Positions 1-9,069 of a stretch of 64,000 nt of DNA are shown piece by piece (position 1 is the stretch's first letter; each line of letters begins with the position of its first letter). The notes below the pieces were generated by a model. It did no database searches and was not told where the DNA came from. It saw only the letters and a program-made list of their open reading frames with translations. The position numbers and the translations under genes are program-made. The DNA lies in NCBI GenBank assembly GCA_964580995.1, contig CAZOMV010000008.1, positions 1-64,000 on the forward strand, read 5' to 3'. The DNA comes from JAKJEP01 sp964580995. GTDB lineage: Bacteria; Planctomycetota; Phycisphaerae; Sedimentisphaerales; SM23-30.

Positions 1-46
1 GGGAGCGGGGGGTAGGGGGGGGGGGTGAAAGGGGGCGGCGAGGCGG
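1..46. other. G-rich low-complexity window edge
   Basis: The first 46 bases are almost only G with a few A, C and T, including an 11-base G run at 15-25. The frame of the following gene is closed here by TGA at 26-28, so that gene does not start upstream. It could be the end of a G-rich gene or intergenic sequence. Nothing else is seen. Confidence 0.5.
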
Positions 47-970
47 GTGCGGGGGAAGGGGTTTCTGGGGGCGGGGGACGGGATAGTATTTTATGCCTTT
101 GATGTGCTGTGCGAGCCGAATGAGCCGGTAGAGCTTGCGGCCCGCCTGCAGGAGGCGAAGATGTTGGATGATATGGAGGGGGTGACGGTGGGATTCTACC
201 GGGATGCGGAACTGCTGGGGGAGGCGGTGACGGACGATGAGGGGTATGCGCGGGTGCCGTGGATGCCGCCGGGGGTGGGGGATTATGAGCTGAGTGTGAA
301 GGTGAAAACGGAGGGGGTAAAGGAGGAGTATGCGGAGAAGATGGTGGGGCTGGAGGCGGTTCCGCTGTTGGTGTCGGTGCGGCCGCGGGAGACGCGGTTT
401 GTGGTGGTGGATCTGGATCATACGGTGGTGGAGTCGAGCTTTCTTTACGTGCTGATGGGGGATGCTGAGCCGATGGAGGGGTCGGTGGAGATGATGAAGA
501 AGATCGCCGAGCAGTATAATGTGATTTACCTGACGCAACGGCCCGACCTGCTGACGCATCTGAGCAAAAGCTGGCTGCGGAAGCATGGGTATCCCAGGGG
601 CGTGCTGCTGGTGAATACGCTGAAGAAGTCGCTGGGAAGCAGCGGGGAGTACAAGAGTGGGCGGCTGATGGATGTGCGGGTGAAGTATCCGAATATTGTG
701 GTGGGGATCGGGGATAAGCTCTCCGATGCCGAGGCGTATGTGGCAAACGGCATGACGGCATATCTGATACCGCATTATAAGCAGAAGTCGAAGGATATGC
801 GGCGGATGGCCAGGGATATCCGGCTGCTGGGGGACCAGGAGGGCTTGCAGGTGGTGCGGAACTGGCAGGAGATCGAGATGGGGTTGTTTCAGGGGAAGAA
901 GTATCCGGCGAAGGATTTTGCGAAATGGCTGGATAAGCAGGCGGACTGGCAGGAGGAGTTGGAGGATTGA
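47..970 (+). CDS. HAD-fold phosphatase-like protein with N-terminal Ig-like domain
   Basis: A 307-residue protein opening at GTG 47, the first start after the in-frame TGA at 26-28. Residues ~10-110 look like a regulatory beta-sandwich (PVELAARL, LLGEAVTDDEGYARVPW). The C-terminal half is a HAD domain: motif I VVDLDHTVV (nucleophile Asp then Asp), motif II around LTQRPDLL, a Lys stretch, and the acidic motif GIGDKLSDAEAY. This order matches LNS2 / App1-like phosphatidate-phosphatase relatives, but the substrate is unknown. No signal peptide is evident with this start. Codons are extremely G-rich (GGG, GCG, GTG, CGG). It stands alone, 111 bases before the AsmA-like gene. HAD membership is clear; the specific activity is inference. 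Confidence 0.75.
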   Translation: MRGKGFLGAGDGIVFYAFDVLCEPNEPVELAARLQEAKMLDDMEGVTVGFYRDAELLGEAVTDDEGYARVPWMPPGVGDYELSVKVKTEGVKEEYAEKMVGLEAVPLLVSVRPRETRFVVVDLDHTVVESSFLYVLMGDAEPMEGSVEMMKKIAEQYNVIYLTQRPDLLTHLSKSWLRKHGYPRGVLLVNTLKKSLGSSGEYKSGRLMDVRVKYPNIVVGIGDKLSDAEAYVANGMTAYLIPHYKQKSKDMRRMARDIRLLGDQEGLQVVRNWQEIEMGLFQGKKYPAKDFAKWLDKQADWQEELED

Positions 971-986
971 GGGGGGCGTGGTTAGA

Positions 987-1040
987 TCAAATATCAAAAA
1001 GTAAAAATTGTGGTATCGCTTTTAGCGATGATTTTTAAAC
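987..1040 (+). repeat. A-rich stretch plus short hairpin
   Basis: Between the HAD gene and the AsmA-like gene lies an A-rich run (ATATCAAAAAG...) followed by GGT and a 6-bp stem, ATCGCT (1015-1020) / AGCGAT (1024-1029), with a TTT loop and then ATGATTTTT. A similarly arranged element (A-rich run, GGTGTC, stem, ATGA, T-rich) occurs at 61614-61675, suggesting a degenerate dispersed element. It could also act as a weak terminator for the upstream gene. Confidence 0.35.
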
Positions 1041-1081
1041 ACCATAAGATTTGACGAAAATAAGAATTGAGGTAAGTCAGA

Positions 1082-4000
1082 ATGGCAGATATGAATAAAA
1101 AGATGGACGAACAAAAGACCGTGAAAGGGAAGAAGGGGCGGAAGGTATGGAAGTGGCTGGTGGGGATTCTGGTGGTTTTGGTGGTGGTGGTCTGGCTGCT
1201 GCCATATGTGATATCGAGCGGGTGGGGGACGGGGCTGGTGGTCAGCCAGGTGAATAAGCGGATCCCGCAGCAGGTTGCAGTGAAGGATATTTCGCTGCGC
1301 TGGCTGGGGCCGTGTGAGGTGGCGGGGGTAGAGGTGAGTAAGGTGGAGGGGCTGGAGAAGGTGCAGGTGGAGCGGGTGCACTGGACGAAGGGGCTGCTGA
1401 ACGGATTTGGCAAGGATTTGGGAACGATTGAGGTGGATCGTCCGTATGCAGTGGTGCTGCTGGGGGTTGAAAAGGCTCAAGAGAAAGAAAAGGAAGAGGA
1501 GAAGCCAGCCGAGGAGAAGGGGGAGATGGCCAGGCTGTCGGCGGTGGTGCGGGTAAAGGACGGGACGGTGGTGCTGGTGCAGCCGGATCGGAGGCAATAT
1601 ACAGTTTCCAGGATTGAGGGGGATATAGCGGTTCAGGAGCTGGATGAGATTAAGGGGACCCTGTCGCTGGAACTGGATCAGAAAGAACGGGTGCGGGGGC
1701 AGGTGCAGGTGCAGGGGGTGCAAAGCGGAAAGCCGACCGGAGAGGTGACGCTGGTGACGGATGATCCGGTGCAGTTGGAGATCGTCTCGAAATTTGCCTC
1801 CGACGGGGCGGGGGTCAAAGGATTGGGGAATCTGGATGTGAAGGTGAAATTTATGGGGGAGGATATTCAGGCGGCTTTTACCACCAAGGTGCTGGGTTTG
1901 CAGAGCGAGCAGGTGTCGCAGGAGGAGTTAAAGCCCATCGATGTGGTTTTGGACGGGCAGGTGGATAAGGTGAAGAACCAGATCCAGGGGAAGGTGAATT
2001 TACAGAGTGAAGCGGCGAAACTGGCCAGCGATTTGGCGTATGTGATGCCGGAGGCAGGGGCGGCGACAGCGGGGACGGACTTGCAGGCGATGCTGTTGAG
2101 CGGCAAGGATGTAAAGCTGCCGGAATTTTCGCTGCGGACGAATGGCCAGGTGGATTTGCCGGCGCTGGCGCAGGCGGTGCCGACGCTGCTGAAGGTGCGG
2201 CCGGGACTGGTGATTCAGAAGGGGAGTATCCGGATTCAGGATCTGGTGGCGCAGGGAGGTACGGCGCCGGGGATTACGGGCAAGATTGAGTTGAAGGATT
2301 TACAGGCCAAAGAGGGGGATAAGGATATCACCTTTGCGCCGGTGGTGACAGAGATTGATGCGGTTATAGAGCCGGGGGTGGGGCTGAAGATTCGGCAGGC
2401 ACATGTGCAGTCGGATTTTCTGACCCTGCAGGCGGGCGGCACAATGACCAGTTTGCAGGCGGATTTCCAGACCAACCTGGACCAGTTGTATAATCAGTTG
2501 AACCAGTTATTGGTACTGGGGGAGTTTAAGGTGGCGGGGAATCTGTCGGGCAATCTGGCGATGAAGCAGGCGTCGGCGGAGCGGGTGGATTATCAGTTGA
2601 CGCTGGCGGGGGATCAGATTGCGTATCAGGCCAGTGCGGAGAAGGTGATGAAGTGGGAGAAAATCCGTTCGCAGGAGAAAGGATATTTTCTGCTGGCGGA
2701 GAACGCGGTGCAGAAGGTGGCCCTGGATGAGTTGAACCTGGATGTGGATGGGGCGCTGGCGGTGAACGGCTCGGGATGGTATCAGTTGACGGATGGCAGT
2801 TTTGAAGGACAGGTAAAGGTGCCGCAGGCACAGTTGGCCACCCTTTCGGCGTGGGCCGGCGGGCCGGCTCTGAGCGGGCAGGGGGGGCTGGAGGCGCAGG
2901 TGAAGTCAAAGGGGCCGGATGACCTGTTGCTGGTGTTCCAGAGTCAGGTGACGGGGCTGCGGAGCGAGCAGGTGGCCCAGGAGGAGTTGAAGCCGATCGA
3001 CCTGGTACTGGACGGGCAGGTGACGATGGCGAACAAGAAGATCGACGGGAAGGTGAATATAAAGAGTGCGGCGGCGGAGATAGCCAGCGAGTTGGCGTAT
3101 GCCATGCCGGAGAAGGCTCTGGTCCTGACGGGGGAGGATGTGACGGCGATGCTGCTGACGGGCAAGATGGTGGAGCTGCCGGAGGCATCAGCGCGGATCA
3201 GCGGGCAGGTGAATCTGCCGGCGCTGGCGGAAGCGGTGCCGACGCTGCTGAAGGTGCGGCCGGGTCTGACGCTCCAGGGAGGGAGTATCCGGATTCAGGA
3301 TTTGGTAATGCAGGGCGGCAAGGCGCCGGGGATAACCGGTAAAATCGAGTTGAAGGATTTGCGGGCGCAGGAGGGGGATAAGGCGATGACCTTTGCGCCG
3401 GTGGCCAGCGAGATTGATGCGGTGGTGGAGGATAAGGTGGGTTTGAAGATTCGCAAGGCCCACATACAGTCGGATTTCCTGACCCTGCAGGCCGGCGGCA
3501 CGATGACCGGTTTGCAGGCGGACTTTCAGGGCAATCTGGACAAGTTATATAGTCAGTTGAGCCAGTTGGTGGTGCTGGGTGATTTCAAGGTGGCGGGGAA
3601 CCTGTCGGGTAAATTGGCGATGAACAAGGTGTCGGACGAAAAGGTGGATTATGACTTTTCGCTGGCGGGGGATCAGGTCCAGTACCAGTCCGGCGCGGAT
3701 CAGCAGTTGCAGGTAGCGAAGCTGCGCATGCAGAAAAAGGGGTATCTGGTTTTGTCGAAGAATACCATTGAAAAGGTGGTATTGAGTGAGCTGGGGCTGG
3801 ATGCCGATGGGGTGCTGAAGGTGACGGGTGAGGGCTGGTATCAGTTGGGGGACAAGACCTTTGAGGGGAAGGTTTCGATTCCGGAGGCGCAGCTAGCGTC
3901 GCTGGCCCAGTGGGGCAAGGGGATGGGAGTTAAGGACCTGGAGCGGTATGAGGGCGGGGTGGCGATGGAGATGAATTTCCAGAAGAGCCAGCCGGAACAG

Positions 4001-5743
4001 GTAGTAAAGACGAATGGCCAGGCGAAGGTGCGGAACCTGCGGATCGACCAGAAAGAGGTGATTGAAAGCGGCGAGGATATCACGCTGCAATGGAGCGGGA
4101 TCGACTGCGGGCAGGAAATGATAACGGTGGAGAAGGTGAAGCTTGCGTCAGCCTTATTGTCCGCGGAGGTGCAGGGGAAGGTGGCGGATTATAAAAAGAC
4201 CTGCCAGCTCGATCTGACGGGGAAATATGAAGGGTCGTGGGATCGGATCATGACGCTGGTGTATCTGCTCCAGCCGGATCTGCGGGAACAAATCGTCATT
4301 CAGGGAACTACCGGCAGCGATATCAAGATTCAGGGACCGGCGCGGGTGGCGGAGGCGGATCCGGTGTTCCGGGGCGTGCAGGGAACGATGGAGGCGGGCT
4401 GGACTACGGCGAAGTTTTACGGGATGAATTTTGCGCAGGCAAAACTGACGCCGCGGCTGGAAAACGGGCAGGTGATTATCCCGGAGACCATCATTCTGTC
4501 GGAAGGCGGTCAGGTGCGGCTGAAAGGGAAGATCGATCTGGCGGGCCAGGAGGCGGATTTCCAACTGGAGGAAGTGACACAGGTACTGGATAACTTGAAG
4601 CTGACGGAAGCTATGGTCCAGATGGGTTTGAGCAGGATCAATCCGATTTTCGCAAATATGGCCAAGACCGAGGGTGCGGTGTCCCTGTCGATGCAGGGAG
4701 TGAATCTGCCGCTCAGCAAGGAGATTTTGAAGACCGGTAAGGGGCAGGGACGGTTGGATCTCAGCAATCTGAAGATGGAGCCAAGCGGAATTTTGAAGGA
4801 GTTGCTGACTCTGGCGGGCGTGGGCAGCGAAGGGATCCAGTCGGCGAAGAGCCAGGGGGTGGATTTCATCATCGATCAGGGCCGGCTCAAGTATGATAAT
4901 TTTGTGTTGTCGTTTGGGGATCAGTATGAGATGAAATTTTACGGGTGGGTGGGTTTTGATGATACGGTGGATATGGCGGTATCCCTGCCGGTGCGGGCGA
5001 AGCTGCTGGAGAAGTTTGGGGTGGGAACGGAAACCGCGGCGGAGTATGCCAAGCTGCTGGAAGATGCCAGTCTGGTTATTCCGCTGGTGGGGACCCGCAC
5101 CAGTCCGAAGCTGGAGTTAAGCCAGGTGGATATGAAGCCGCTGCTGGAGAAGGCGGCGAAGGGAGTGGCGAAAGAAAAGGTGGGCGATCTTTTAAAGAGC
5201 GCCCTGAAGAAGAAAGAGGAGAAGAAGACCGAGGAAAAGACCGAGAAGAAAACGGAAGAAAAGAAGACCGAAGAGAAGAAAGAAGAAAAGAAAACGGAAA
5301 AGGAAAAGAAAGAGACGAAGAAGGAAAAAGCCAAGGCAAAAGCGGCAGAAAAGAAAGCAACTGAGGAAGCAAAGACCGAGCCGCAGACGGATTCGAAGAC
5401 GGAATCGCAGAGCCAGCCCAAGACGACGGAAGAGAAAGCACCCTCGACAACAACGGAGCCGCCAGCAGCGACCGAGCCTCCGGCAGCATCCCAACCCCCT
5501 GCGGCAACTGAACCCCCAGCGACTGAACCTCCGGCGTCCACTCCGCCCCCGGCTGCCACAGAACCCCCAGCAACTACTGAACCACCGGCAGCGACGGAAC
5601 CTCCGGCTGCAACCCAACCTCCGGCGAGTGAACCCCCAGCGGCCGCCGAACCACCCGCGGCAGCGGAGCCGCCGGCGACAGCAGAACCTCCGACAACAAC
5701 TGAGCCTCCCGCAACAACCGAACCACCTGTGGAGAAAAAGTGA
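1082..5743 (+). CDS. AsmA-like envelope protein with duplicated core and low-complexity tail
   Basis: A 1553-residue protein anchored by one N-terminal membrane segment (residues ~23-44, preceded by a Lys-rich cytoplasmic stretch). The body is beta-rich and typical of the AsmA/TamB-like group of long periplasmic proteins, now mostly linked to phospholipid transfer to the outer membrane. The AsmA C-terminal signature region is at ~1200-1370 (QGVNLPLSKEILKTGKGQ, LSFGDQYEMKFYGW, SLPVRAKLL). Residues ~266-592 and ~619-945 are a tandem duplication. From ~1375 the protein becomes Lys/Glu-rich, and from ~1459 it is a Pro/Ala/Thr repeat (PPAATEPPA). The next gene starts inside its stop codon (TGATG), so the two are translationally coupled. 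Family assignment is good; the cargo is unknown. Confidence 0.8.
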   Translation: MADMNKKMDEQKTVKGKKGRKVWKWLVGILVVLVVVVWLLPYVISSGWGTGLVVSQVNKRIPQQVAVKDISLRWLGPCEVAGVEVSKVEGLEKVQVERVHWTKGLLNGFGKDLGTIEVDRPYAVVLLGVEKAQEKEKEEEKPAEEKGEMARLSAVVRVKDGTVVLVQPDRRQYTVSRIEGDIAVQELDEIKGTLSLELDQKERVRGQVQVQGVQSGKPTGEVTLVTDDPVQLEIVSKFASDGAGVKGLGNLDVKVKFMGEDIQAAFTTKVLGLQSEQVSQEELKPIDVVLDGQVDKVKNQIQGKVNLQSEAAKLASDLAYVMPEAGAATAGTDLQAMLLSGKDVKLPEFSLRTNGQVDLPALAQAVPTLLKVRPGLVIQKGSIRIQDLVAQGGTAPGITGKIELKDLQAKEGDKDITFAPVVTEIDAVIEPGVGLKIRQAHVQSDFLTLQAGGTMTSLQADFQTNLDQLYNQLNQLLVLGEFKVAGNLSGNLAMKQASAERVDYQLTLAGDQIAYQASAEKVMKWEKIRSQEKGYFLLAENAVQKVALDELNLDVDGALAVNGSGWYQLTDGSFEGQVKVPQAQLATLSAWAGGPALSGQGGLEAQVKSKGPDDLLLVFQSQVTGLRSEQVAQEELKPIDLVLDGQVTMANKKIDGKVNIKSAAAEIASELAYAMPEKALVLTGEDVTAMLLTGKMVELPEASARISGQVNLPALAEAVPTLLKVRPGLTLQGGSIRIQDLVMQGGKAPGITGKIELKDLRAQEGDKAMTFAPVASEIDAVVEDKVGLKIRKAHIQSDFLTLQAGGTMTGLQADFQGNLDKLYSQLSQLVVLGDFKVAGNLSGKLAMNKVSDEKVDYDFSLAGDQVQYQSGADQQLQVAKLRMQKKGYLVLSKNTIEKVVLSELGLDADGVLKVTGEGWYQLGDKTFEGKVSIPEAQLASLAQWGKGMGVKDLERYEGGVAMEMNFQKSQPEQVVKTNGQAKVRNLRIDQKEVIESGEDITLQWSGIDCGQEMITVEKVKLASALLSAEVQGKVADYKKTCQLDLTGKYEGSWDRIMTLVYLLQPDLREQIVIQGTTGSDIKIQGPARVAEADPVFRGVQGTMEAGWTTAKFYGMNFAQAKLTPRLENGQVIIPETIILSEGGQVRLKGKIDLAGQEADFQLEEVTQVLDNLKLTEAMVQMGLSRINPIFANMAKTEGAVSLSMQGVNLPLSKEILKTGKGQGRLDLSNLKMEPSGILKELLTLAGVGSEGIQSAKSQGVDFIIDQGRLKYDNFVLSFGDQYEMKFYGWVGFDDTVDMAVSLPVRAKLLEKFGVGTETAAEYAKLLEDASLVIPLVGTRTSPKLELSQVDMKPLLEKAAKGVAKEKVGDLLKSALKKKEEKKTEEKTEKKTEEKKTEEKKEEKKTEKEKKETKKEKAKAKAAEKKATEEAKTEPQTDSKTESQSQPKTTEEKAPSTTTEPPAATEPPAASQPPAATEPPATEPPASTPPPAATEPPATTEPPAATEPPAATQPPASEPPAAAEPPAAAEPPATAEPPTTTEPPATTEPPVEKK
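1879..3917 (+). repeat. Tandem 1059-bp duplication inside the AsmA-like gene
   Basis: Two successive in-frame copies, about 1879-2858 and 2938-3917. Matching landmarks are offset by exactly 1059 bp (353 codons): GAGCGAGCAGGTG near 1904 and 2963, and CAGTTGGCC/CAGCTAGCG at 2831 and 3890. The constant offset at both ends implies no net indel between the copies. Shared protein motifs include EELKPID, VPTLLKVRPGL, GSIRIQDLV and SDFLTLQAGGTMT. Confidence 0.85.
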
Positions 5744-7110
5744 TGATCAAATTCCAGCAAATCCGTCAGCAGTTGGAAGAATTTTTGGATGCGCCGGGCA
5801 AGGAACTGGGGCGCTGGGCGCGATTGGCCCGGTTTCAGATTCAATTGGGGCGTTTTTGTGTCAAGCAGTTGAATTTGATCAATGCCCCGGCGCTGAGTTC
5901 GGCGTTATCGTTTCGGACGATCTTTGCCATGATCCCGACCATTGTTTTGGGGATTCTGGTATTGAAACAGGTGGGGGGGTTCGAGTCGAGCAAAGAGAAT
6001 CTGCATCAGTTTCTGGATAAGACCGGCTTTACGCAGATTGTGATCATGCAGGAGGAGGCCACGGAAACCGGGGAAGGCGGGGAACTGGTCGCGGGGAAAG
6101 TCACGACGGCGGCGGATAAGATTGAGGAAATAGTCGCGGAAGTGGAGAGCAAACTGTCGTTTGCCAAGCTGGGGACTGTGGGTGTGGTGCTGTTAATCTG
6201 GACGGCGATTACGCTGTTGACGACGATTGAGCGGGCCTTGAACCGGATCTTCGGGGCGCGGGAAAGCCGGGGACTGTGGCGGCGGATCCTGCTGTACTGG
6301 TCGGTGCTGACGCTGGGGCCGGTGCTGCTGACGGTTGCCATCTATTTCGGCAAACGGGCGATCGGCATTATTGAAGGGATGCCGGTTTTGTCGATTCTGG
6401 TTTCGGGAGTGGGCTGGCTGGGGCCGATCCTGATGGAAATTTTTCTGCTGGGCGCCCTGTATAAGCTGATGCCGAATACGAAAGTGGGATTTCGGGCGGC
6501 ACTGGTGGGCGCGGTCGTGGCGATTCCGTTGTGGCTGATCGCGAAATGGGCGTTTGGCTTGTATGTGCAGATGGTGGTGCGCAAGGAGAGTCTGTACGGG
6601 GCCTTGGGGGCGATCCCGCTGTTTTTGATGTGGCTGAATTTTTCGTGGCTGATCTTTTTATTCGGGGCGGTACTCTCGCATACAGCGGCGAATCTGTCGA
6701 ATCTGCAAATGGCCGAACAGGCGGCGCGGATTGTGCTGGGGCCGTCGGAACTGCTGGCGGCGGCGATGGCGGTCGGCCAGCCCTATACGAAGGGAGCCGG
6801 GCCGGTTTCCTTCGATCAGATGCGGGAGCAGTTGAATCTGCCGGATATTACGGTGCAGAAACTGCTGGACCGGCTGGTAAAAATCGGGATTGTCTGCCCG
6901 GTGGATACGGACGAGGCGGCCAGTTATGTATTGGCGCGGCCGGCGGAGCGAATCGGGATTCTGGAGATTATGGAACTGGGGGATGGGGAGGCAGAAGGGG
7001 CGGCGAAAATGGTATATGAACAGGAAATAGGCGATTTGTTAAAACGGTTTAAGGTACAGGCCAGAGAGGCATTGGGCAATGTTACCCTGGCGAAGGTAAT
7101 AACCAAGTAA
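5743..7110 (+). CDS. YihY/BrkB family inner-membrane protein
   Basis: Start taken as ATG 5743, overlapping the upstream stop by one base (TGATG); GTG 5740 is an alternative. About 455 residues with roughly six hydrophobic segments in the BrkB/YihY arrangement, including TIFAMIPTIVLGILV, TVGVVLLIWTAITLLTTIE, ILLYWSVLTLGPVLLTVA and LGAIPLFLMWLNFSWLIFLFG. Residues ~330-455 form a soluble tail with a winged-helix look (FDQMREQLNLPDITVQKLLD). The family was once called ribonuclease BN in error; its role is unsettled, perhaps transport or envelope maintenance. Coupling to an AsmA-like gene fits an envelope job (inference). Confidence 0.85.
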   Translation: MIKFQQIRQQLEEFLDAPGKELGRWARLARFQIQLGRFCVKQLNLINAPALSSALSFRTIFAMIPTIVLGILVLKQVGGFESSKENLHQFLDKTGFTQIVIMQEEATETGEGGELVAGKVTTAADKIEEIVAEVESKLSFAKLGTVGVVLLIWTAITLLTTIERALNRIFGARESRGLWRRILLYWSVLTLGPVLLTVAIYFGKRAIGIIEGMPVLSILVSGVGWLGPILMEIFLLGALYKLMPNTKVGFRAALVGAVVAIPLWLIAKWAFGLYVQMVVRKESLYGALGAIPLFLMWLNFSWLIFLFGAVLSHTAANLSNLQMAEQAARIVLGPSELLAAAMAVGQPYTKGAGPVSFDQMREQLNLPDITVQKLLDRLVKIGIVCPVDTDEAASYVLARPAERIGILEIMELGDGEAEGAAKMVYEQEIGDLLKRFKVQAREALGNVTLAKVITK

Positions 7111-7123
7111 AAGGATGATAGCT

Positions 7124-7975
7124 ATGAAAACAAATCAAATGCAAATGGTATTGGGCTTGTTGCTGGTGGGATTCGTAATGGCCGGATGCAAGACGAATCC
7201 GGTGACGGGCAAGAAGGAACTGGTGTTGATCCCGGAATCGCAGGAAATCGCGATGGGAGTGCAGAATGCCCCGGAGTTTGAAAATGAATTTAAGGGAAAG
7301 GTCGCCAACGATACGGTACAGCAGTATGTGTCAAGGGTGGGTCAGAAGATTGCGGCCCACGCGGACCGGAAGATGCCGTATGAATATGCGGTCCTGCAAT
7401 CGGATGTGCCCAATGCCTTTGCCTTGCCGGGCGGGAAGATTTATATCACCGCCGGTTTGTTATCACGGATGACCAATGAGAGGCAGTTGGCGGCGGTGCT
7501 GGGGCATGAGACGGTCCATGTATCGGCGGGGCACTCGGTGCAGTCGCTGCAGAATCAGATCGGGGCCAGTGTGCTGGCGGAGATTGCGGAGAAAGCGGTG
7601 GGGAGTAAATATGGCGGTGCGGCGGGCACGGCAACGAAGTTTGTAGGGGGGATGGCGAATCTGAAGTACAGCCGCAACGATGAATATGAGGCGGATCGTT
7701 ACGGGATCGTGTATATGGCGCGGGCAGGGTACAATCCGTGGGGGATGCCGGAACTGCTGCAAGTGCTGCAGGATATGTCCGATTCGGAGCCAAGCCGGTG
7801 GGCCGAGATGATGCAGACCCATCCGCTGACGAGCAAACGGATTGAGAAGGCCCGGGAAGAGGTGAAGTCAAATTTTTCTAAATATTCCGCGGACGAGGCG
7901 GATCCGCAGGCGGGCGATTTTATGAAGATGCGGAATTTGTTGGCGGAGACTTTGAAGAAAAGTACTTCGGAATAG
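7124..7975 (+). CDS. M48 family metalloprotease lipoprotein
   Basis: Start chosen at ATG 7124, eight bases after AAGGA; the in-frame ATG 7115 is less well placed. The protein (283 residues) begins with a lipoprotein signal ending in FVMAGC, so Cys22 should be lipidated and the enzyme face the periplasm. The zinc motif HETVH lies at residues ~128-132 with a third ligand in NDEYEAD (~189), as in the LoiP/BepA/YcaL group of periplasmic M48 proteases involved in outer-membrane protein quality control. FALPGGKIYITAGLL is also typical. It follows the BrkB gene by about a dozen bases and probably belongs to the same envelope operon. Confidence 0.88.
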   Translation: MKTNQMQMVLGLLLVGFVMAGCKTNPVTGKKELVLIPESQEIAMGVQNAPEFENEFKGKVANDTVQQYVSRVGQKIAAHADRKMPYEYAVLQSDVPNAFALPGGKIYITAGLLSRMTNERQLAAVLGHETVHVSAGHSVQSLQNQIGASVLAEIAEKAVGSKYGGAAGTATKFVGGMANLKYSRNDEYEADRYGIVYMARAGYNPWGMPELLQVLQDMSDSEPSRWAEMMQTHPLTSKRIEKAREEVKSNFSKYSADEADPQAGDFMKMRNLLAETLKKSTSE

Positions 7976-8109
7976 AGGATGTCTGTAAGGCAAGACAATG
8001 GGGAAATAGTCCGAAGTAATGAAATAACAGGCAGTTAGCACGGGTAGCCAGGGGGTTTATCCGGTTTTCCCGCTAACGGAAGCAGGGGAAAAGGGGGTGT
8101 TTATTTTTC

Positions 8110-8137
8110 TTGACCGGCCCCCACCATCAAATACAAT
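8110..8137 (+). promoter_or_regulatory. Sigma70-like promoter before argB
   Basis: TTGACC (8110-8115), a 16-base spacer and TACAAT (8132-8137) lie 31 bases before the chosen argB start, with AGGAG (8156-8160) in between. This supports the ATG at 8169 over an in-frame ATG at 8097 that would lie upstream of the promoter. No arginine-repressor box was recognised. Confidence 0.55.
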
Positions 8138-8168
8138 GATGAGTTTTCTAGCATTAGGAGAAAATGGA

Positions 8169-9047
8169 ATGCATGAAGCAATCAATAAAGCAGTTGCTTT
8201 GATTGAAGCGTTAAATTATATACGGCAGTTTAAGGGCCGGATTGTAGTGGTGAAGCTGGGCGGCTCGCTGATGGAGACGGACCAGAGCCAGCGGGAACTG
8301 CTTACGGACATAGCGTTTATGGCGACCGTGGGGATGCAGCCGATTCTGGTGCACGGCGGCGGCAAGAGCATCAGTGCGGCGATGAAAAAGGCGGGGATCG
8401 AGCCGCAGTTTGTACAGGGGCGGCGTTATACCGACGAGCGGACCTTGGCGATTGCCGAACATGTGCTGGTAAACGAGATTAACCAGCAGATTGTTAAGAC
8501 CATCAGTGAACTGGGGATTCCGGCGATGGGGCTGCATTCGCTGAGCAGTTGCGTTTTGATGGCGGAACAGTCGCGGCTGGAAGGTCCCAACGGCCGCCAG
8601 ATCGACATCGGGCTGGTGGGCAATATCACCAGCGTGAACGGGCACCTGCTGCGGGCGCTGTGCGCGGCGGGAACAATTCCGGTGATCGCCCCGATTGCCC
8701 GGGACCGCGCGGGCGGCAAGCTGAATATCAACGCGGATACGGCGGCGGGGATGGTGGCAGCGTCGGTCCAATGCGACAAGCTGGTGATGATGAGCGATAC
8801 GCACGGAATATTCGAAAATCCGAATGATCCGCAATCGCAGATATCGCGGCTGAGCGAGAAGGAAATACAGGCTTTAATCGATAAAGGTGTAATCAGCGGA
8901 GGAATGTTGCCCAAGGTGGATGCCTGTCTAAAGGCTCTGCATGCGGGTGTAGGCCGTACCCACATTATCAACGGGAGTTTCCCGCATTCGCTGTTATTGG
9001 AAATCTATACCGACAAGGGTATCGGAACCTTAATCACCAAGGAATAA
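8169..9047 (+). CDS. argB: Acetylglutamate kinase
   Basis: Phosphorylates N-acetylglutamate in the second step of arginine synthesis; cytoplasmic. The 292-residue product matches the usual length. Amino-acid-kinase motifs are visible: VVVKLGGSLM near the N terminus, PILVHGGGKSI for substrate and phosphate binding, LNINADTAAGMVA, and SGGMLPKVDACLKAL near the C terminus. The reading frame is open back to 8097, but the start at 8169 has a good ribosome site (AGGAG, 8-base gap) and a promoter just upstream. First gene of the run argB-argD-argF. Confidence 0.95.
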   Translation: MHEAINKAVALIEALNYIRQFKGRIVVVKLGGSLMETDQSQRELLTDIAFMATVGMQPILVHGGGKSISAAMKKAGIEPQFVQGRRYTDERTLAIAEHVLVNEINQQIVKTISELGIPAMGLHSLSSCVLMAEQSRLEGPNGRQIDIGLVGNITSVNGHLLRALCAAGTIPVIAPIARDRAGGKLNINADTAAGMVAASVQCDKLVMMSDTHGIFENPNDPQSQISRLSEKEIQALIDKGVISGGMLPKVDACLKALHAGVGRTHIINGSFPHSLLLEIYTDKGIGTLITKE

Positions 9048-9069
9048 AAAAAAGAAATACGAGTAAAAT

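Noticed and set aside
5458..5735. Regular PPAxTE repeats considered as a CRISPR-like array
   Set aside because: They are in-frame coding repeats of variable length with no spacers.
4939..5844. 301-codon minus-strand open frame opposite the AsmA-like tail
   Set aside because: It is the mirror of the Pro/Ala/Thr and Lys/Glu repeats (reading Gly/Ser/Val runs) with no start context or family resemblance.
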